From: DASUTB01 sp036374835
Lineage (GTDB): Bacteria > Actinomycetota > Actinomycetes > Jiangellales > Jiangellaceae
Assembly (NCBI GenBank): GCA_036374835.1
Contig: DASUTB010000066.1
Span: 1-38,780, forward strand
Length of the DNA stretch: 38,780 bases
Direction of reading: 5' to 3'
The notes beneath the pieces were generated by a model. It was not told the origin of the DNA, made no database searches, and saw only the letters and a program-made list of their open reading frames with translations. Shown in pieces: positions 7,166 through 16,598 of this stretch. The translations under genes were made by a program, and so were the position numbers. Within the stretch, counting starts at the first letter, position 1, and each line of letters opens with the position of its first letter.

Positions 7166-9577
7166 GTGACCTTAGTCGACCCGCATACCGAAGCTCTCTA
7201 CCGGGATGCAAGCGCTCCGGTGCCCGAGCGGGTCGCCGACCTGCTCCGCCGGATGACGTCCGAGGAGAAGCTCGCCCAGTTGGGGAGCGCGTGGTCGTTC
7301 AGCCTGCTCGAGGGAAGTCGGTTCGCACCCTCGAGAGCGCATTCCACGCTGGCCCATGGGCTCGGTCACCTTACCCGGCCAGCCGGAGCGACCAGCTTGC
7401 GGGCTCGCGAAGTCGCCCGGCTTGTCAACGACGTACAACAGTTCCTTGTGACGCAGACCCGTCTTGGCATACCGGCGATCGTCCACGAAGAGGTCTGCTC
7501 CGGCGTCATGGCGCGTGGGTCCATGATCTTTCCACAGGCGATCGGCGTCGCCAGTACATGGGAGCCGGAGCTCAACCGGCGGCTCGCCGACGCAGTACGG
7601 ACACAGATGCGGGCGACCGGGAGCCATCAGGGACTCTCGCCCGTGTTGGATGTGGTGCGCGACCCACGATGGGGACGCACCGAAGAGACCTACGGCGAGG
7701 ATCCCTACCTGGTGTCGCGGATGGGTGTGGCCTTCGTGCGCGGTCTGCAAGGCGAATCATTGGCTCAAGGGGTAATTGCCACAGCCAAGCATCTGGTCGG
7801 CTACGGCGCCTCCGAGGGCGGGATGAACTGGGCGCCTGCGCATATACCGCCGCGTCTGATGCGCGAGGTATACCTGCATCCATTCGAGGTTGCCGTCCGC
7901 GAGGCCGGCCTTGAGTCGATCATGGCCGGATATCACGAGCTCGACGGCGTCCCGTGCCATGCCAATCATGAACTCGTCACCGACCTCGTCCGCGGTGAGT
8001 GGGGATTCACCGGCACCATCGTTTCGGACTACTTCGCCGTCGAGGAGTTGTTCTCCTACCATCAGTTGGCCGGCGACACCGTGGAAGCCGCAGCGCTCGC
8101 GATCTCTGCTGGAGTGGACGTCGAGCTGCCCAGCACCGATGCGTACGCCGAGCCGTTGGCGCGGGCTGTCAGTTCCGGGCGGGTGAGCTCCGATGTCCTC
8201 GACGCCGCGGTGGCTCGGGTGCTTCGACACAAGTTCGAGCTCGGACTGTTCGAGCATCCGTTTGTCGACGAGGGTGCGGCCGACGCTGCGGTCGACACGG
8301 CCGAACATCGTGAGATCGCAGTCGAGATCGCACGACGCAGCTTGGTGTTGCTGAAGAACGATCGTGGAGTCCTGCCCTTGAGCACCGGCTCGGGTACCGT
8401 CGCCCTGATCGGACCGAATGCCGACGATGCCCGCAACCTGCTGGGTGACTATTCCTTCCCGGCACATATTGAGGCGTTGGCGGAGGCACGCCAGAGGCGT
8501 GGCCTGCTCGGCGAAATGATGACAATCCCGGACGATCTAGAGATCGAAGAAGGGGTTGACGGTGTGCCGACGATCCGCGGCGAACTGGCGACCCGGCTTG
8601 GCGACCGGCTCTTGTTCGCCCGCGGCTGCGGGGTGCTCGATCCGTCCACCGAGGGGTTCGACGAAGGGGTCGCCGCGGCCGCGGCCGCCGATGTCGCGAT
8701 ACTTGTGCTCGGTGATCGCTCCGGCCTGACGACACAGGCAACCACGGGTGAGGCACGGGACCGTGCCTCGCTGGATCTGCCCGGTGTGCAGGAGGAACTG
8801 GTGCGGGCTGTGGCGGCCACCGGGACGCCTATGATCGCCGTACTGGTCGCAGGAAGGCCGGTCGGCAGTGACTTTCTGCACGAACACTGCGCTGCGGTGT
8901 TGATGGCCTGGCTGCCCGGGCAGTGCGGTGCGCAGGCGGTGGCCGAGACACTCCTCGGGCACACCAACCCCAGCGGCAAGCTGCCCATTTCGTACCCGAG
9001 AACGGTTGGCCAGGTGCCGGTCTACTACGGGCACAAGCTCTCGGGTGGGCGTTCCCACTGGCATGGCGACTACGTCGATCAATCGACACGGCCGCGGTAC
9101 CCGTTCGGGCACGGCTTGACGTACTCCAGTTTCGAGATCGAGCAGGCATCGCTCACTCGCACCGAGGTACCGGCCGGTGAGAGTCTCGACGTGGAGGCGA
9201 TCGTCGCAAACACCGGTGACCTTCCCGGTGAGGAAGTGCTCCAGCTTTACATCCGTGACTGCCAGGCCAGCGTGACCCGCCCGGTCCTTGAGTTGAAGAG
9301 CTTCGTCCGCGTGTCGGCCGACCCGGGTGAACGGACAGCCATCCGATTCCAGTTACCCTCCGGTCAGCTGGGCTTCTACGACCGGGACATGGCCTACACG
9401 GTCGAGCCCGGCAGCATCGAGGTGCATCTTGGCTACTCGTCAGATGCTCTCGTCCACGTCGGAAACTTTACGATCGTCGGCCACAGCGACGGCGACGGCG
9501 TTCAGAAGCAGTACACGGGCGCAGTCCACGTGGGCGCATCGTCCGACACGGCCTTGCCGTCGACAAGAGAAAGCTGA
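7166..9577 (+). CDS. Glycoside hydrolase family 3 (beta-glucosidase/xylosidase)
   Basis: Retaining exo-glycosidase of 803 residues. The N-terminal TIM-barrel domain (about 20-330) contains GRTEETYGEDPYLVSRMG, the substrate-binding KH of KHLVGYGASEG and the nucleophile Asp288 in GFTGTIVSDYFAV. The alpha/beta sandwich domain covers about 385-640 (RRSLVLLKNDRGVLPLS, AVLMAWLPGQCGAQAVAE). A fibronectin-III-like C-terminal domain follows (about 700-770; ANTGDLPGEEVLQLYIRD). No signal peptide is seen, so it should hydrolyse imported oligosaccharides in the cytoplasm. The GTG at 7166 is chosen because GGAGG (7154-7158) is 7 bases upstream; a frame extension to TTG at 7118 lacks such a site. It lies 49 bases after the LacI gene. 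Within GH3, specificity (beta-glucoside, beta-xyloside, other) cannot be decided by reading. Confidence 0.93.
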   Translation: MTLVDPHTEALYRDASAPVPERVADLLRRMTSEEKLAQLGSAWSFSLLEGSRFAPSRAHSTLAHGLGHLTRPAGATSLRAREVARLVNDVQQFLVTQTRLGIPAIVHEEVCSGVMARGSMIFPQAIGVASTWEPELNRRLADAVRTQMRATGSHQGLSPVLDVVRDPRWGRTEETYGEDPYLVSRMGVAFVRGLQGESLAQGVIATAKHLVGYGASEGGMNWAPAHIPPRLMREVYLHPFEVAVREAGLESIMAGYHELDGVPCHANHELVTDLVRGEWGFTGTIVSDYFAVEELFSYHQLAGDTVEAAALAISAGVDVELPSTDAYAEPLARAVSSGRVSSDVLDAAVARVLRHKFELGLFEHPFVDEGAADAAVDTAEHREIAVEIARRSLVLLKNDRGVLPLSTGSGTVALIGPNADDARNLLGDYSFPAHIEALAEARQRRGLLGEMMTIPDDLEIEEGVDGVPTIRGELATRLGDRLLFARGCGVLDPSTEGFDEGVAAAAAADVAILVLGDRSGLTTQATTGEARDRASLDLPGVQEELVRAVAATGTPMIAVLVAGRPVGSDFLHEHCAAVLMAWLPGQCGAQAVAETLLGHTNPSGKLPISYPRTVGQVPVYYGHKLSGGRSHWHGDYVDQSTRPRYPFGHGLTYSSFEIEQASLTRTEVPAGESLDVEAIVANTGDLPGEEVLQLYIRDCQASVTRPVLELKSFVRVSADPGERTAIRFQLPSGQLGFYDRDMAYTVEPGSIEVHLGYSSDALVHVGNFTIVGHSDGDGVQKQYTGAVHVGASSDTALPSTRES

Positions 9578-9654
9578 TCGAGGCGGGCAAGTTCGACAGG
9601 TCACGACTCAGCGCGACCGGGAAGAACGATAGCCGCGGGTGTCCAGACGGCAGA

Positions 9655-9861
9655 ATGCTGGACCGCGAGGTGACCCGGCCGGTGGACGGTCCGCTGCTGC
9701 CAGCTGGCTCCGGCACGGCGGACCTGCCGGGGGGAACCTACGCCCGGGATGCCGCTGTCATCAACCAGTCGGCAGACGAGCACGGCCTGCAGGCGCCGTA
9801 TGCGAGCTTGCTCCGGAATTTGGCGACCAACTTGTCTGAGGCGCACGCCGGTCGCCGGTGA
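9655..9861 (+). other. Unrecognised reading frame, possible gene remnant
   Basis: The frame is open from within the end of the GH3 gene to 9861, with an ATG at 9655 giving 68 residues and no clear ribosome binding site. The part DAAVINQSADEHGLQAP followed by a leucine-rich helix vaguely recalls the C-terminal helices of beta-hydroxyacid dehydrogenases, but not enough to claim it. It lies between the GH3 gene and a transposase scrap, so it may be debris. I see nothing else between 9578 and 9839. Confidence 0.2.
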
Positions 9862-9944
9862 GTGTGTGGAACACGCGCCCGGCCGAGCCGGATGAGCACG
9901 CGCAGATCGATTATGGCTGGCTCGGGGACGTGGGCAGTCGCGAC
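9840..9944 (+). pseudogene. IS21-type (IstA) transposase fragment
   Basis: In frame with position 9858, the translation reads VWNTRPAEPDEHAQIDYGWL. This matches the stretch of IstA transposases that leads into the integrase core (PGeeAQIDYGrLG), with the first catalytic Asp of the DDE triad at 9909-9911. A stop at 9837 precedes it. Similarity ends about ten codons after the motif, and no inverted repeats or IstB gene are present. It is therefore a scrap of about 35 codons left by an old insertion beside the regulator gene. Confidence 0.5.
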
Positions 9945-12740
9945 TCAGCCGATCTTGGTCTGGACCTGCTCGGCATCGGGGTGGTCGAGGTCCTCGAGGA
10001 TGTCGAAGGCGTGTTTCCAGGCTTCGCGGGCGAGGTCGGTCTCGCCGGCAGCTTGGTGGCTGTCGCCGAGGCGAGTGAGCACGTCCGCTTCACGGTAGCG
10101 GTCGCCTAGGTCCCGTACCAGTTCTAGGGCGCGCTGATAGCAGGTGATGGCCTGCTGGTGCTGATCGAGGTGGTGGTGGGCGTATCCGAGGCTGTCCCAG
10201 GTCGCCGCCTCGTAGGGGATATCGCCGATCTTCTGTTGGAGGGCGAGGGCTTGCCGGCAGAGCCTGATTGCTTGCCGATGATCTCCGAGCTGAACATGCA
10301 GCCAACCCATTCCGTTGAGCGCGGTCGCCTCGCCGCCGAGGTCGCCTGTGGCTCTGTAGAGGTCGAGGGCCAGCCGCGCATGGGAGAAGGCTTCGTGGTA
10401 TTGGCACTGCCGTTCGAACAGGATGCATATCTCCATGTGGGTGTGCGCCTGACCTGCCTGGTCACCGAGTTCGTCGAAGCGGTCGAGGGCATCGAGCAGG
10501 TGCCCGAGGGCATCGTCGTCGTGGCCCAGATGTTGGTGGGCGCTGGCGAGGGTTCGGTGGGTTAGTGCTTGGGCGAGGGGGTCGGCCAGCTTGCGGGCCG
10601 CGTCGAGTGCAGTGTGGTGGGTGGCGGCCCAGTCGTGCCAGTGCCCTTGGCGACGGAAGAAGTCCACCAGGCACCAGGCCAGTTGCCATGCGTGGGTGTA
10701 GAAGCCGATGCTGGCCGCCTGGGCGGTCGCCGCACCGAGCAGCCGATGCTCGGTGGCGAACCAGGAGAGGGCATTGGCACGGTCGTTGATTGTCTCAAGT
10801 GTGGCTCCGGGCTGGGGCTGGGCCAGGTTGATCGGCTCGCGGTGGGGGTTGAGCAGCATGGCGGCGTTGTAGGCGGTGAGGAGGTAGTGGTCGAGCAAGC
10901 GATGTTGGGCGGCACGCCGGTCGGGTTCGGTGTCGTGATGGTGGGCGAGCTCGGACGCGTGGGCGCGGAGCAGGTCATGGAAGGTGTACCGGCCGGGCAC
11001 GTGTTCGTTGATCAGATGTGCCCGGATCAGCTCGTTCAGCTGCTCCCGTACCTCTTGTACCGGGATGCCGGCCAGGCTGGCCGCAGCGGCGGTGGTGAAA
11101 TCCGGTCCGGGGTGTAGTCCGAGCAGCCGGAAAAGTCGGGCCGCTTGAGCGTTCAGCGTGTCGTAGGACCATGAAAAGACTGCGCGTACGTCAGCGGTGG
11201 CGTCGGCGTCTGTGAATGCGTCCAGGTTGCCGCCCGACTGATGCAGGTCGTCGGCGAACACACGTAGCGGGAAACCAGGGTGGGTGGCGGCGCGGGACGC
11301 CACCACAGCGAGCGCCAAGGGAAGCTGACCACACCTGGCGATGATCTCGTCGGTGGCGTCAGGCTCGGCCGCGACGCGGTCCGCTCCGAGCCGGCGTGCG
11401 AGCAATTGCCTGGCTTCGGTGACGGTGGGTAGATCCAACGTCAGCGTATGGGCGCCTTCTGCCGTCGCGAGACCGGACATCTGGCTGCGGCTGGTGACGA
11501 CGACGAGACATCCCGGCGTGCCAGGCAGTAGTGGGCGGACCTGTTTTGCGTCGCTGGCGTTGTCCAGCAGGAGGAGCATGCGCCGGCCGGCGAGCATGCT
11601 GCGGTACAGGCTGGCTTGCCCATGTGGGCTGGTTGGGATGCGTTGCGGCGGGACCTGTAGTGCATCAAGTATGTCGCGTATTGCTGTGGCCGAGTCGACT
11701 GGGGCGCCGCTGGGGTCGAAGCCACGCAGGTTGAGGTACAGCTGCCCGTCGGGGAAGCGGTCGGCGACTCGGTGTGCCCAGTGGATTGCGAGGGCTGTCT
11801 TGCCGACACCTGCGGTCCCCCCGATTGCAGTGATCACTACTGGTGTCCCGGAGGCAGCGTTGCTGGGGAGTAGCGCGTCGAGTTGGTCGAGGTATGTGGC
11901 TCGGCCTGTGAAGCTCGCAATGTCGGCGGGTAAGTGCCGCGGTACGGGCAGGGTTGTTGATGTGTGGCGGGGCGCTGTGACTCCGTTGGGTTCTGGCGTG
12001 GTCTGATCTGTCAGAATTTCTTGATGTAGCTTGCGCAACGCGGGTCCGGGGTCGAGACCTAGCTCATCGGCAAGAAAGGCCCGGGCCCGGGTATAGACAT
12101 CGAGGGCATCCACTTTTCGCCCACACCGGTGGAGCGCGAGCATGTACAGCTCGACGAGACGTTCGCGCCCAAGGTTGTTCTGTACATATCGTGCTAGATC
12201 CGGCAAGATTTCTTGTTCGCGTCGTAATGCCAAGCTGTCCAGCACAAGATTCTCGGTTGCGGCGATCCGTCGTTCCTCCAGGTCCGCACAAAGCCGGTCC
12301 CTCAGCCAACTGCTTGCGGCGTTGTCCAGCGCAGTTCCTCGCCACAGGTGCAAAGCGGCGCGGAGCTGGATCACCCGGGCCTCTCGGTCGATGATCGTGG
12401 CGGACTCATCGACCATCGCGCAGAACCGGTGGGCATCAACCAATTGGGGGTCAGCCTGCATTAGGTAACCCAAGCCGGAGGACACTAGCGCGACCCCGTG
12501 CTCGGCAGCGCCCGCATTGGCGAGTGTCGACCGTAGGCGCGATACGTGGCTGTGAATGGTGCGTCGCGCGTGTTCGGGTGGTTCATCGTCCCACAGCAGC
12601 TGGGTTAGCCGGTCGATCGACACTACTCGGTTGAGTTCGAGCAGCAGGATCGCCAGCAGGCATCGTTCTCGGCGGCGTGGGATGACCACTGGTTTGCCGG
12701 CAGTGTGGACTTCCACGGGGCCGAGTACGTGGAATTGCAT
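9945..12740 (-). CDS. SARP/AfsR-type regulator (BTAD, NB-ARC, TPR)
   Basis: Large signal-transducing transcriptional activator of 931 residues. Order of domains: winged-helix DNA-binding domain at about 1-95 (VVSIDRLTQLLWDDEPPEHA), bacterial transcriptional activation domain at about 98-245, and NB-ARC ATPase at about 275-540. The ATPase shows Walker A GGTAGVGKTALAI near residue 310 and Walker B RRMLLLLDNASD. From about 660 to the end there are helical TPR-like repeats (GDHRQAIRLCRQALALQQKI, DQHQQAITCYQRALELVRDL). AfsR-class proteins act as nucleotide-dependent switches upstream of developmental or secondary-metabolite genes. It is divergent from the LamG/RHS pair, which makes that pair the obvious candidate target. 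The ATG at 12740 may be leaderless: TATCGT on the minus strand (12752-12747) lies 6 bases before it. Confidence 0.92.
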   Translation of the reverse strand: MQFHVLGPVEVHTAGKPVVIPRRRERCLLAILLLELNRVVSIDRLTQLLWDDEPPEHARRTIHSHVSRLRSTLANAGAAEHGVALVSSGLGYLMQADPQLVDAHRFCAMVDESATIIDREARVIQLRAALHLWRGTALDNAASSWLRDRLCADLEERRIAATENLVLDSLALRREQEILPDLARYVQNNLGRERLVELYMLALHRCGRKVDALDVYTRARAFLADELGLDPGPALRKLHQEILTDQTTPEPNGVTAPRHTSTTLPVPRHLPADIASFTGRATYLDQLDALLPSNAASGTPVVITAIGGTAGVGKTALAIHWAHRVADRFPDGQLYLNLRGFDPSGAPVDSATAIRDILDALQVPPQRIPTSPHGQASLYRSMLAGRRMLLLLDNASDAKQVRPLLPGTPGCLVVVTSRSQMSGLATAEGAHTLTLDLPTVTEARQLLARRLGADRVAAEPDATDEIIARCGQLPLALAVVASRAATHPGFPLRVFADDLHQSGGNLDAFTDADATADVRAVFSWSYDTLNAQAARLFRLLGLHPGPDFTTAAAASLAGIPVQEVREQLNELIRAHLINEHVPGRYTFHDLLRAHASELAHHHDTEPDRRAAQHRLLDHYLLTAYNAAMLLNPHREPINLAQPQPGATLETINDRANALSWFATEHRLLGAATAQAASIGFYTHAWQLAWCLVDFFRRQGHWHDWAATHHTALDAARKLADPLAQALTHRTLASAHQHLGHDDDALGHLLDALDRFDELGDQAGQAHTHMEICILFERQCQYHEAFSHARLALDLYRATGDLGGEATALNGMGWLHVQLGDHRQAIRLCRQALALQQKIGDIPYEAATWDSLGYAHHHLDQHQQAITCYQRALELVRDLGDRYREADVLTRLGDSHQAAGETDLAREAWKHAFDILEDLDHPDAEQVQTKIG

Positions 12741-12760
12741 TCGATGACGATAGATCCCCC

Positions 12761-12777
12761 TGTCAACAGCATGTCAA
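12761..12777. promoter_or_regulatory. 11-bp-spaced direct repeats, possible SARP binding site
   Basis: TGTCAA occurs at 12761-12766 and 12772-12777, exactly 11 bases apart; on the minus strand this reads TTGACA twice. SARP proteins typically bind heptamer repeats with one-turn spacing. The distal copy could also act as the -35 of the regulator's own promoter (19 bases before TATCGT). On the plus strand TAGCAT (12800-12805) may be a -10 for the LamG gene. Confidence 0.4.
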
Positions 12778-12869
12778 GGGATGCGCAAGTGAGTGGCTCT
12801 AGCATTCTGTGATCTTGCTTGCCGCAAGAGCCGTTTGTGTTCGATGTGGGCGTGGGTTGGTGGGTGACG

Positions 12870-15800
12870 ATGATGGCGCGTACGCGGTCTCGGTTGATGG
12901 TCCTTGTAGTGGCGGCGGCTGTGTTTGCTTCCGGCTTGGTGGTGCGACCGTTGCCGCAGGAGGCCGCGGCGGTGCTGCCGGGTGCCGATAGTGATGTGTC
13001 GGTGCCGGATGGGGATGTATCGGTGACCTCTGAGGAGCCGAGCGCGGCGGATGATGCCACGGTGCTGCCGGACGAAGTGGACGACCCGTTCGACGAGTCT
13101 GTGGGGTGGGAGCCGCCGGTGTCCGACAACGATGCCGCCTGGGATCCGGCGGACGTGGCTGTGGCGCTGGACGAGGCGGCGTTGACCGGCGAGCCGGTGG
13201 AGGTCACGTCGGCACGATCGGAGTGGGATTCGGTGTTTGCTGAGCCCTCCGGTGAACTGACGCTCGACACCTCGATCAGCGCGGTGCGCACTCGGATGGG
13301 TGCTGTTAGAGGCGCGTGGCGTGACATCGACGTCTCGCTCGACATGACGGAGGCCGGCGTGGTACCGGTTGCGCCGGCGTTGCCGCTGGCATTCTCCAGC
13401 GGCGGGGTTGGCCCGCTGGCCCGAATCGGCCGGGATGGGCATGAGTTGACGTTGACCTGGCCCGAGGCGTTGCCGACGCCAGTCGTTAACGGCTCACAAG
13501 CGACATACCCCGACGTCCTGCCTGGGGTCGATGTTGTCGTGTCGGTGTTCCCAGACGGTACAGGCTTCTCAGAGGTGTTGGTAGTGCATTCGCCGGAGGC
13601 GGCGGCGAACCCGGCGATAAAGAAGCTGGATCTTGGGCTGGAGGTCTCGTCCGGCGTGGAGGTGGTCGCCAACGGGTCTGGCGGCTTCGAGGTAGTCGAT
13701 GAGGCTGGTGAGCAGGTGTTCGTGTCGCCGCCTGCGGTGATGTGGGATTCCGCCGGCGGCCTGGACTACGACGTTGACGGCTCCGGCTGGTGGGGCGGTG
13801 CTGATGTGGCGGCGGACCGGGCACGACAGCCGTTGGAGGGCGATCGGGTGGCCGAGGTGGCCACTCAGGTGTCCAGCGATCTGATCAGCTTGATTCCGGA
13901 TGAGCGACTGTTGACCGACCCGGAAACGGTGTGGCCTGTGTTCATCGACCCGAGCGTTTCGGGTTCGCGGAACGTGTGGACGATGATCCAGTCGGCGTGG
14001 CCGACCTCGGCGGCTTACAAGTTCTCCGGCACTGAGGGGATGGGCCGCTGCGAGACCGCGCGGGACTGGACGTGCAACCAGAACAACACGAAGCGGTTGG
14101 CGTGGGGGTTCGGTGGGCTGAGTGCGGTGCGCGGGTCGACCGTGTCGTCGGCGACATTCTCGGCCTACGGAGCACATTCGTGGAGTTGCACCGCGAAGTC
14201 GGTGCGGGCTTACCGGATCAACTCGATCAACTCTTCGTCGACATGGAACAACAGATCCGGCTGGGGCTCGTCGCGGCTGATCACATCCAGGTCGGTGGCG
14301 CATAAGCCGGCATGCGGGAACGATCGGTGGATTGAGTTCAACGTCAAGTCGGCCGCGCAGTGGGCGGCGGACAACTCGAATTCGTTGTACTTGGGATTGC
14401 GAGCTGCCAATGAGTCGTCGATGACGGAGGGCTGGAAGCGGTACCGGTACGACGCGAAATTGTCAGTCACGTTCAACCATCCGCCGCGGAAGCCAACCAG
14501 CTTGCGGACCACGTCGCCGACCACATCCGGGTGCAAAGCACCGGCGGACCGGCCGTGGGTGAATGACAACACCCCGGTACTTCGGGCCACGATCAGTGAC
14601 CCGAACGGTGACAACGTGCTGGGACGGTTCTCTTGGTCCAAGCGTGGCTCGGACGGCACCTGGGGATCGTGGACGTATTCGAACTCGGCGACTGGAGCGT
14701 CGGGCACAGAGCGCTCGAAGCAAATGCCTTCGCTCTCCGATGGCCGTTATCGGTGGCGGGTTCGCGGGTATGACGGCAAGTCGTATGGGCCGTACTCGAC
14801 CGGGCCGAGTTCGTTGTACTGCTACTTCGAGGTGGACACCACGCGCCCGAATCCGCCGTCGGTCTCAATCGCGGAGCCACATGTGTTCGATTGGTGGCAT
14901 GACCCGATCGTGGGCTTGTCGCAGGCATCGGTCACAGTCAGCCGGGGAACGGACTCGACCGTGGATCGGCTGCGGTACCAGATCGGCGACGGCGCGCAAA
15001 CGACCGTGTCGATGACGTCATCCACGAAGACGATCACCTTTGCGCCGCCGTATGGCCTGACGTCACTGCGGTTCTGGCTGCTCGACAAGGCCGGGAACGT
15101 AAGCAACGAAGTGACCCACGAATTGAAGATCATGTCACCCCGAGTGCAGCACGCCTGGCTGTTCAATGACGGTTCGGGGACGGATGTGGCGGATATGGCG
15201 CGCCCTGTATCTCGCCCGATGGACGTTGCCGTGGGCTCCGGTACATGGTCGTCCGGTTACCGCGCCGACACGATCACTAACGATCCGAACGATACGGCGC
15301 TGCACTTCGACGGTACCGGGGGTGGTGCGACCACGACCAGTCCTGCGGTGTTCACCCGAGACTCGTACACCGTGACTGCCCGAGTGAAGCTTGACCAGAT
15401 GGAAGGCGGCACCTTTGTGGCCGTGTCGCAGGATGGGGTACAGAACTCGGCGTTCAAACTGGGCTATAACACCACGCTCGACTCGTGGGCGGCGTGGTTC
15501 CACCCGACCGACACCGCCGGTGGAAGTTGGGTGCGCCTGGACTCCGGACTGGAGCCGATCGATGAGGGCAATGAGGAGCTGCCGCCGTTCCCGGATGGTG
15601 AGCCGGACTGGCAGCACCTGGCGCTAGTACACGATGCCGCGGCCGACCAGGTGCGGCTGCTGGTGGACGGCACCATCGTGGCGACGATGGATACGACAGA
15701 CATCCTGGACTGGGACTCGACCGGGCCGTTGCGGATTGGCCGTGGCCAGACCGATGGATCACCGATGGGGACAGCATCAGGCAAGGTCGACGACGTATTC

Positions 15801-16598
15801 ATCTTTGACGCGGCATTGACCGAGGCACAGATCCGGCGTGTCGCCCTCGCGATCGAGGATGAGCTGCAGGTAGAGCCGATCCGCGACGAACTTCTCGCCG
15901 CAGGACAAGTGGCCAGGTGGTCGTTGAACGACGGTCAAGGGCAGCTGGCAGTCGATAGCACGGGCAACGGCCACGACTTGACCGTGAGCGAGGCTGCTAG
16001 CTGGGTTGCCGGGATCGATGGGTCGGCGCTTCGATTCGATGATGATCTGAATGCGTTCGCCCAGACCGACGATCCGGTGTTCGACACAACGGCCTCGCAC
16101 ACGGTGACCTCATGGGTGCGTTTGACCGGTTCGTCGACGTTGACCGCGGGGGTGGCCTCGCAGTCCGGAACATTGCCGGACGGTACGGCCGCGAGTGGGA
16201 TGCTCTTGTCCTATAGCAACAGCTTTGACGCGTGGCGGTTTGGGAAACGCCGGATCGATAACGGCGATTTCAACACGGTGCGCTCATTCGATCCACCGCA
16301 GCGAGATGAGTGGGTGCATATTGCCGGCGTCTTCGAGGTGCGGGATCTGTCAACCTGTTTGCCCGCGACGCGGATCACGGACTGCGGAGAGTACCGGCTG
16401 TATGTGGACGGAGTGTTGCAGGAAATCCGCACGGCCACCGAGCCGTGGGCAGCGGATGGTCCGTTCCGGCTGGGTGCCTATATGAGGAACGGCGAGTTCA
16501 AGTATCCATTCCGCGGCGATATCGATGAGGTTCGCGTATTCAACCGGGTGCTGTCTTCGGCGGAGATCGCATACCTGGCGTGGGAGGAGCTGTCGTGA
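12870..16598 (+). CDS. Secreted DNRLRE / twin LamG-domain protein
   Basis: Exported protein of about 1242 residues. An N-terminal signal peptide (ARTRSRLMVLVVAAAVFASG) is followed by an acidic low-complexity region. A DNRLRE-type beta domain covers about 350-550 (VWPVFIDPSVSGSRNVW, LYLGLRAANESS). Next comes a fibronectin-like stretch (about 570-680; PVLRATISDPNGDNVLGRFS). Two LamG/concanavalin-like domains lie at about 758-993 (HAWLFNDGSG, LLVDGTIVATMDT, DDVFIFDAALTEAQI) and 1013-1240 (ARWSLNDGQG, YRLYVDGVLQEI, DEVRVFNRVLSSAEI). No catalytic signature is apparent; LamG and DNRLRE modules usually bind carbohydrate or surface partners. The start is uncertain: ATG at 12870 or 12873, or GTG at 12864, all with weak ribosome sites. 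The stop overlaps the RHS start by 4 bases, so the two proteins are translationally coupled. Confidence 0.88.
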   Translation: MMARTRSRLMVLVVAAAVFASGLVVRPLPQEAAAVLPGADSDVSVPDGDVSVTSEEPSAADDATVLPDEVDDPFDESVGWEPPVSDNDAAWDPADVAVALDEAALTGEPVEVTSARSEWDSVFAEPSGELTLDTSISAVRTRMGAVRGAWRDIDVSLDMTEAGVVPVAPALPLAFSSGGVGPLARIGRDGHELTLTWPEALPTPVVNGSQATYPDVLPGVDVVVSVFPDGTGFSEVLVVHSPEAAANPAIKKLDLGLEVSSGVEVVANGSGGFEVVDEAGEQVFVSPPAVMWDSAGGLDYDVDGSGWWGGADVAADRARQPLEGDRVAEVATQVSSDLISLIPDERLLTDPETVWPVFIDPSVSGSRNVWTMIQSAWPTSAAYKFSGTEGMGRCETARDWTCNQNNTKRLAWGFGGLSAVRGSTVSSATFSAYGAHSWSCTAKSVRAYRINSINSSSTWNNRSGWGSSRLITSRSVAHKPACGNDRWIEFNVKSAAQWAADNSNSLYLGLRAANESSMTEGWKRYRYDAKLSVTFNHPPRKPTSLRTTSPTTSGCKAPADRPWVNDNTPVLRATISDPNGDNVLGRFSWSKRGSDGTWGSWTYSNSATGASGTERSKQMPSLSDGRYRWRVRGYDGKSYGPYSTGPSSLYCYFEVDTTRPNPPSVSIAEPHVFDWWHDPIVGLSQASVTVSRGTDSTVDRLRYQIGDGAQTTVSMTSSTKTITFAPPYGLTSLRFWLLDKAGNVSNEVTHELKIMSPRVQHAWLFNDGSGTDVADMARPVSRPMDVAVGSGTWSSGYRADTITNDPNDTALHFDGTGGGATTTSPAVFTRDSYTVTARVKLDQMEGGTFVAVSQDGVQNSAFKLGYNTTLDSWAAWFHPTDTAGGSWVRLDSGLEPIDEGNEELPPFPDGEPDWQHLALVHDAAADQVRLLVDGTIVATMDTTDILDWDSTGPLRIGRGQTDGSPMGTASGKVDDVFIFDAALTEAQIRRVALAIEDELQVEPIRDELLAAGQVARWSLNDGQGQLAVDSTGNGHDLTVSEAASWVAGIDGSALRFDDDLNAFAQTDDPVFDTTASHTVTSWVRLTGSSTLTAGVASQSGTLPDGTAASGMLLSYSNSFDAWRFGKRRIDNGDFNTVRSFDPPQRDEWVHIAGVFEVRDLSTCLPATRITDCGEYRLYVDGVLQEIRTATEPWAADGPFRLGAYMRNGEFKYPFRGDIDEVRVFNRVLSSAEIAYLAWEELS

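Noticed and set aside
9858..10109. 83-codon plus-strand frame as a gene
   Set aside because: Only its first part (to about 9944) resembles IstA. The rest is antisense to the regulator's C-terminus, so it is called a fragment, not a CDS.
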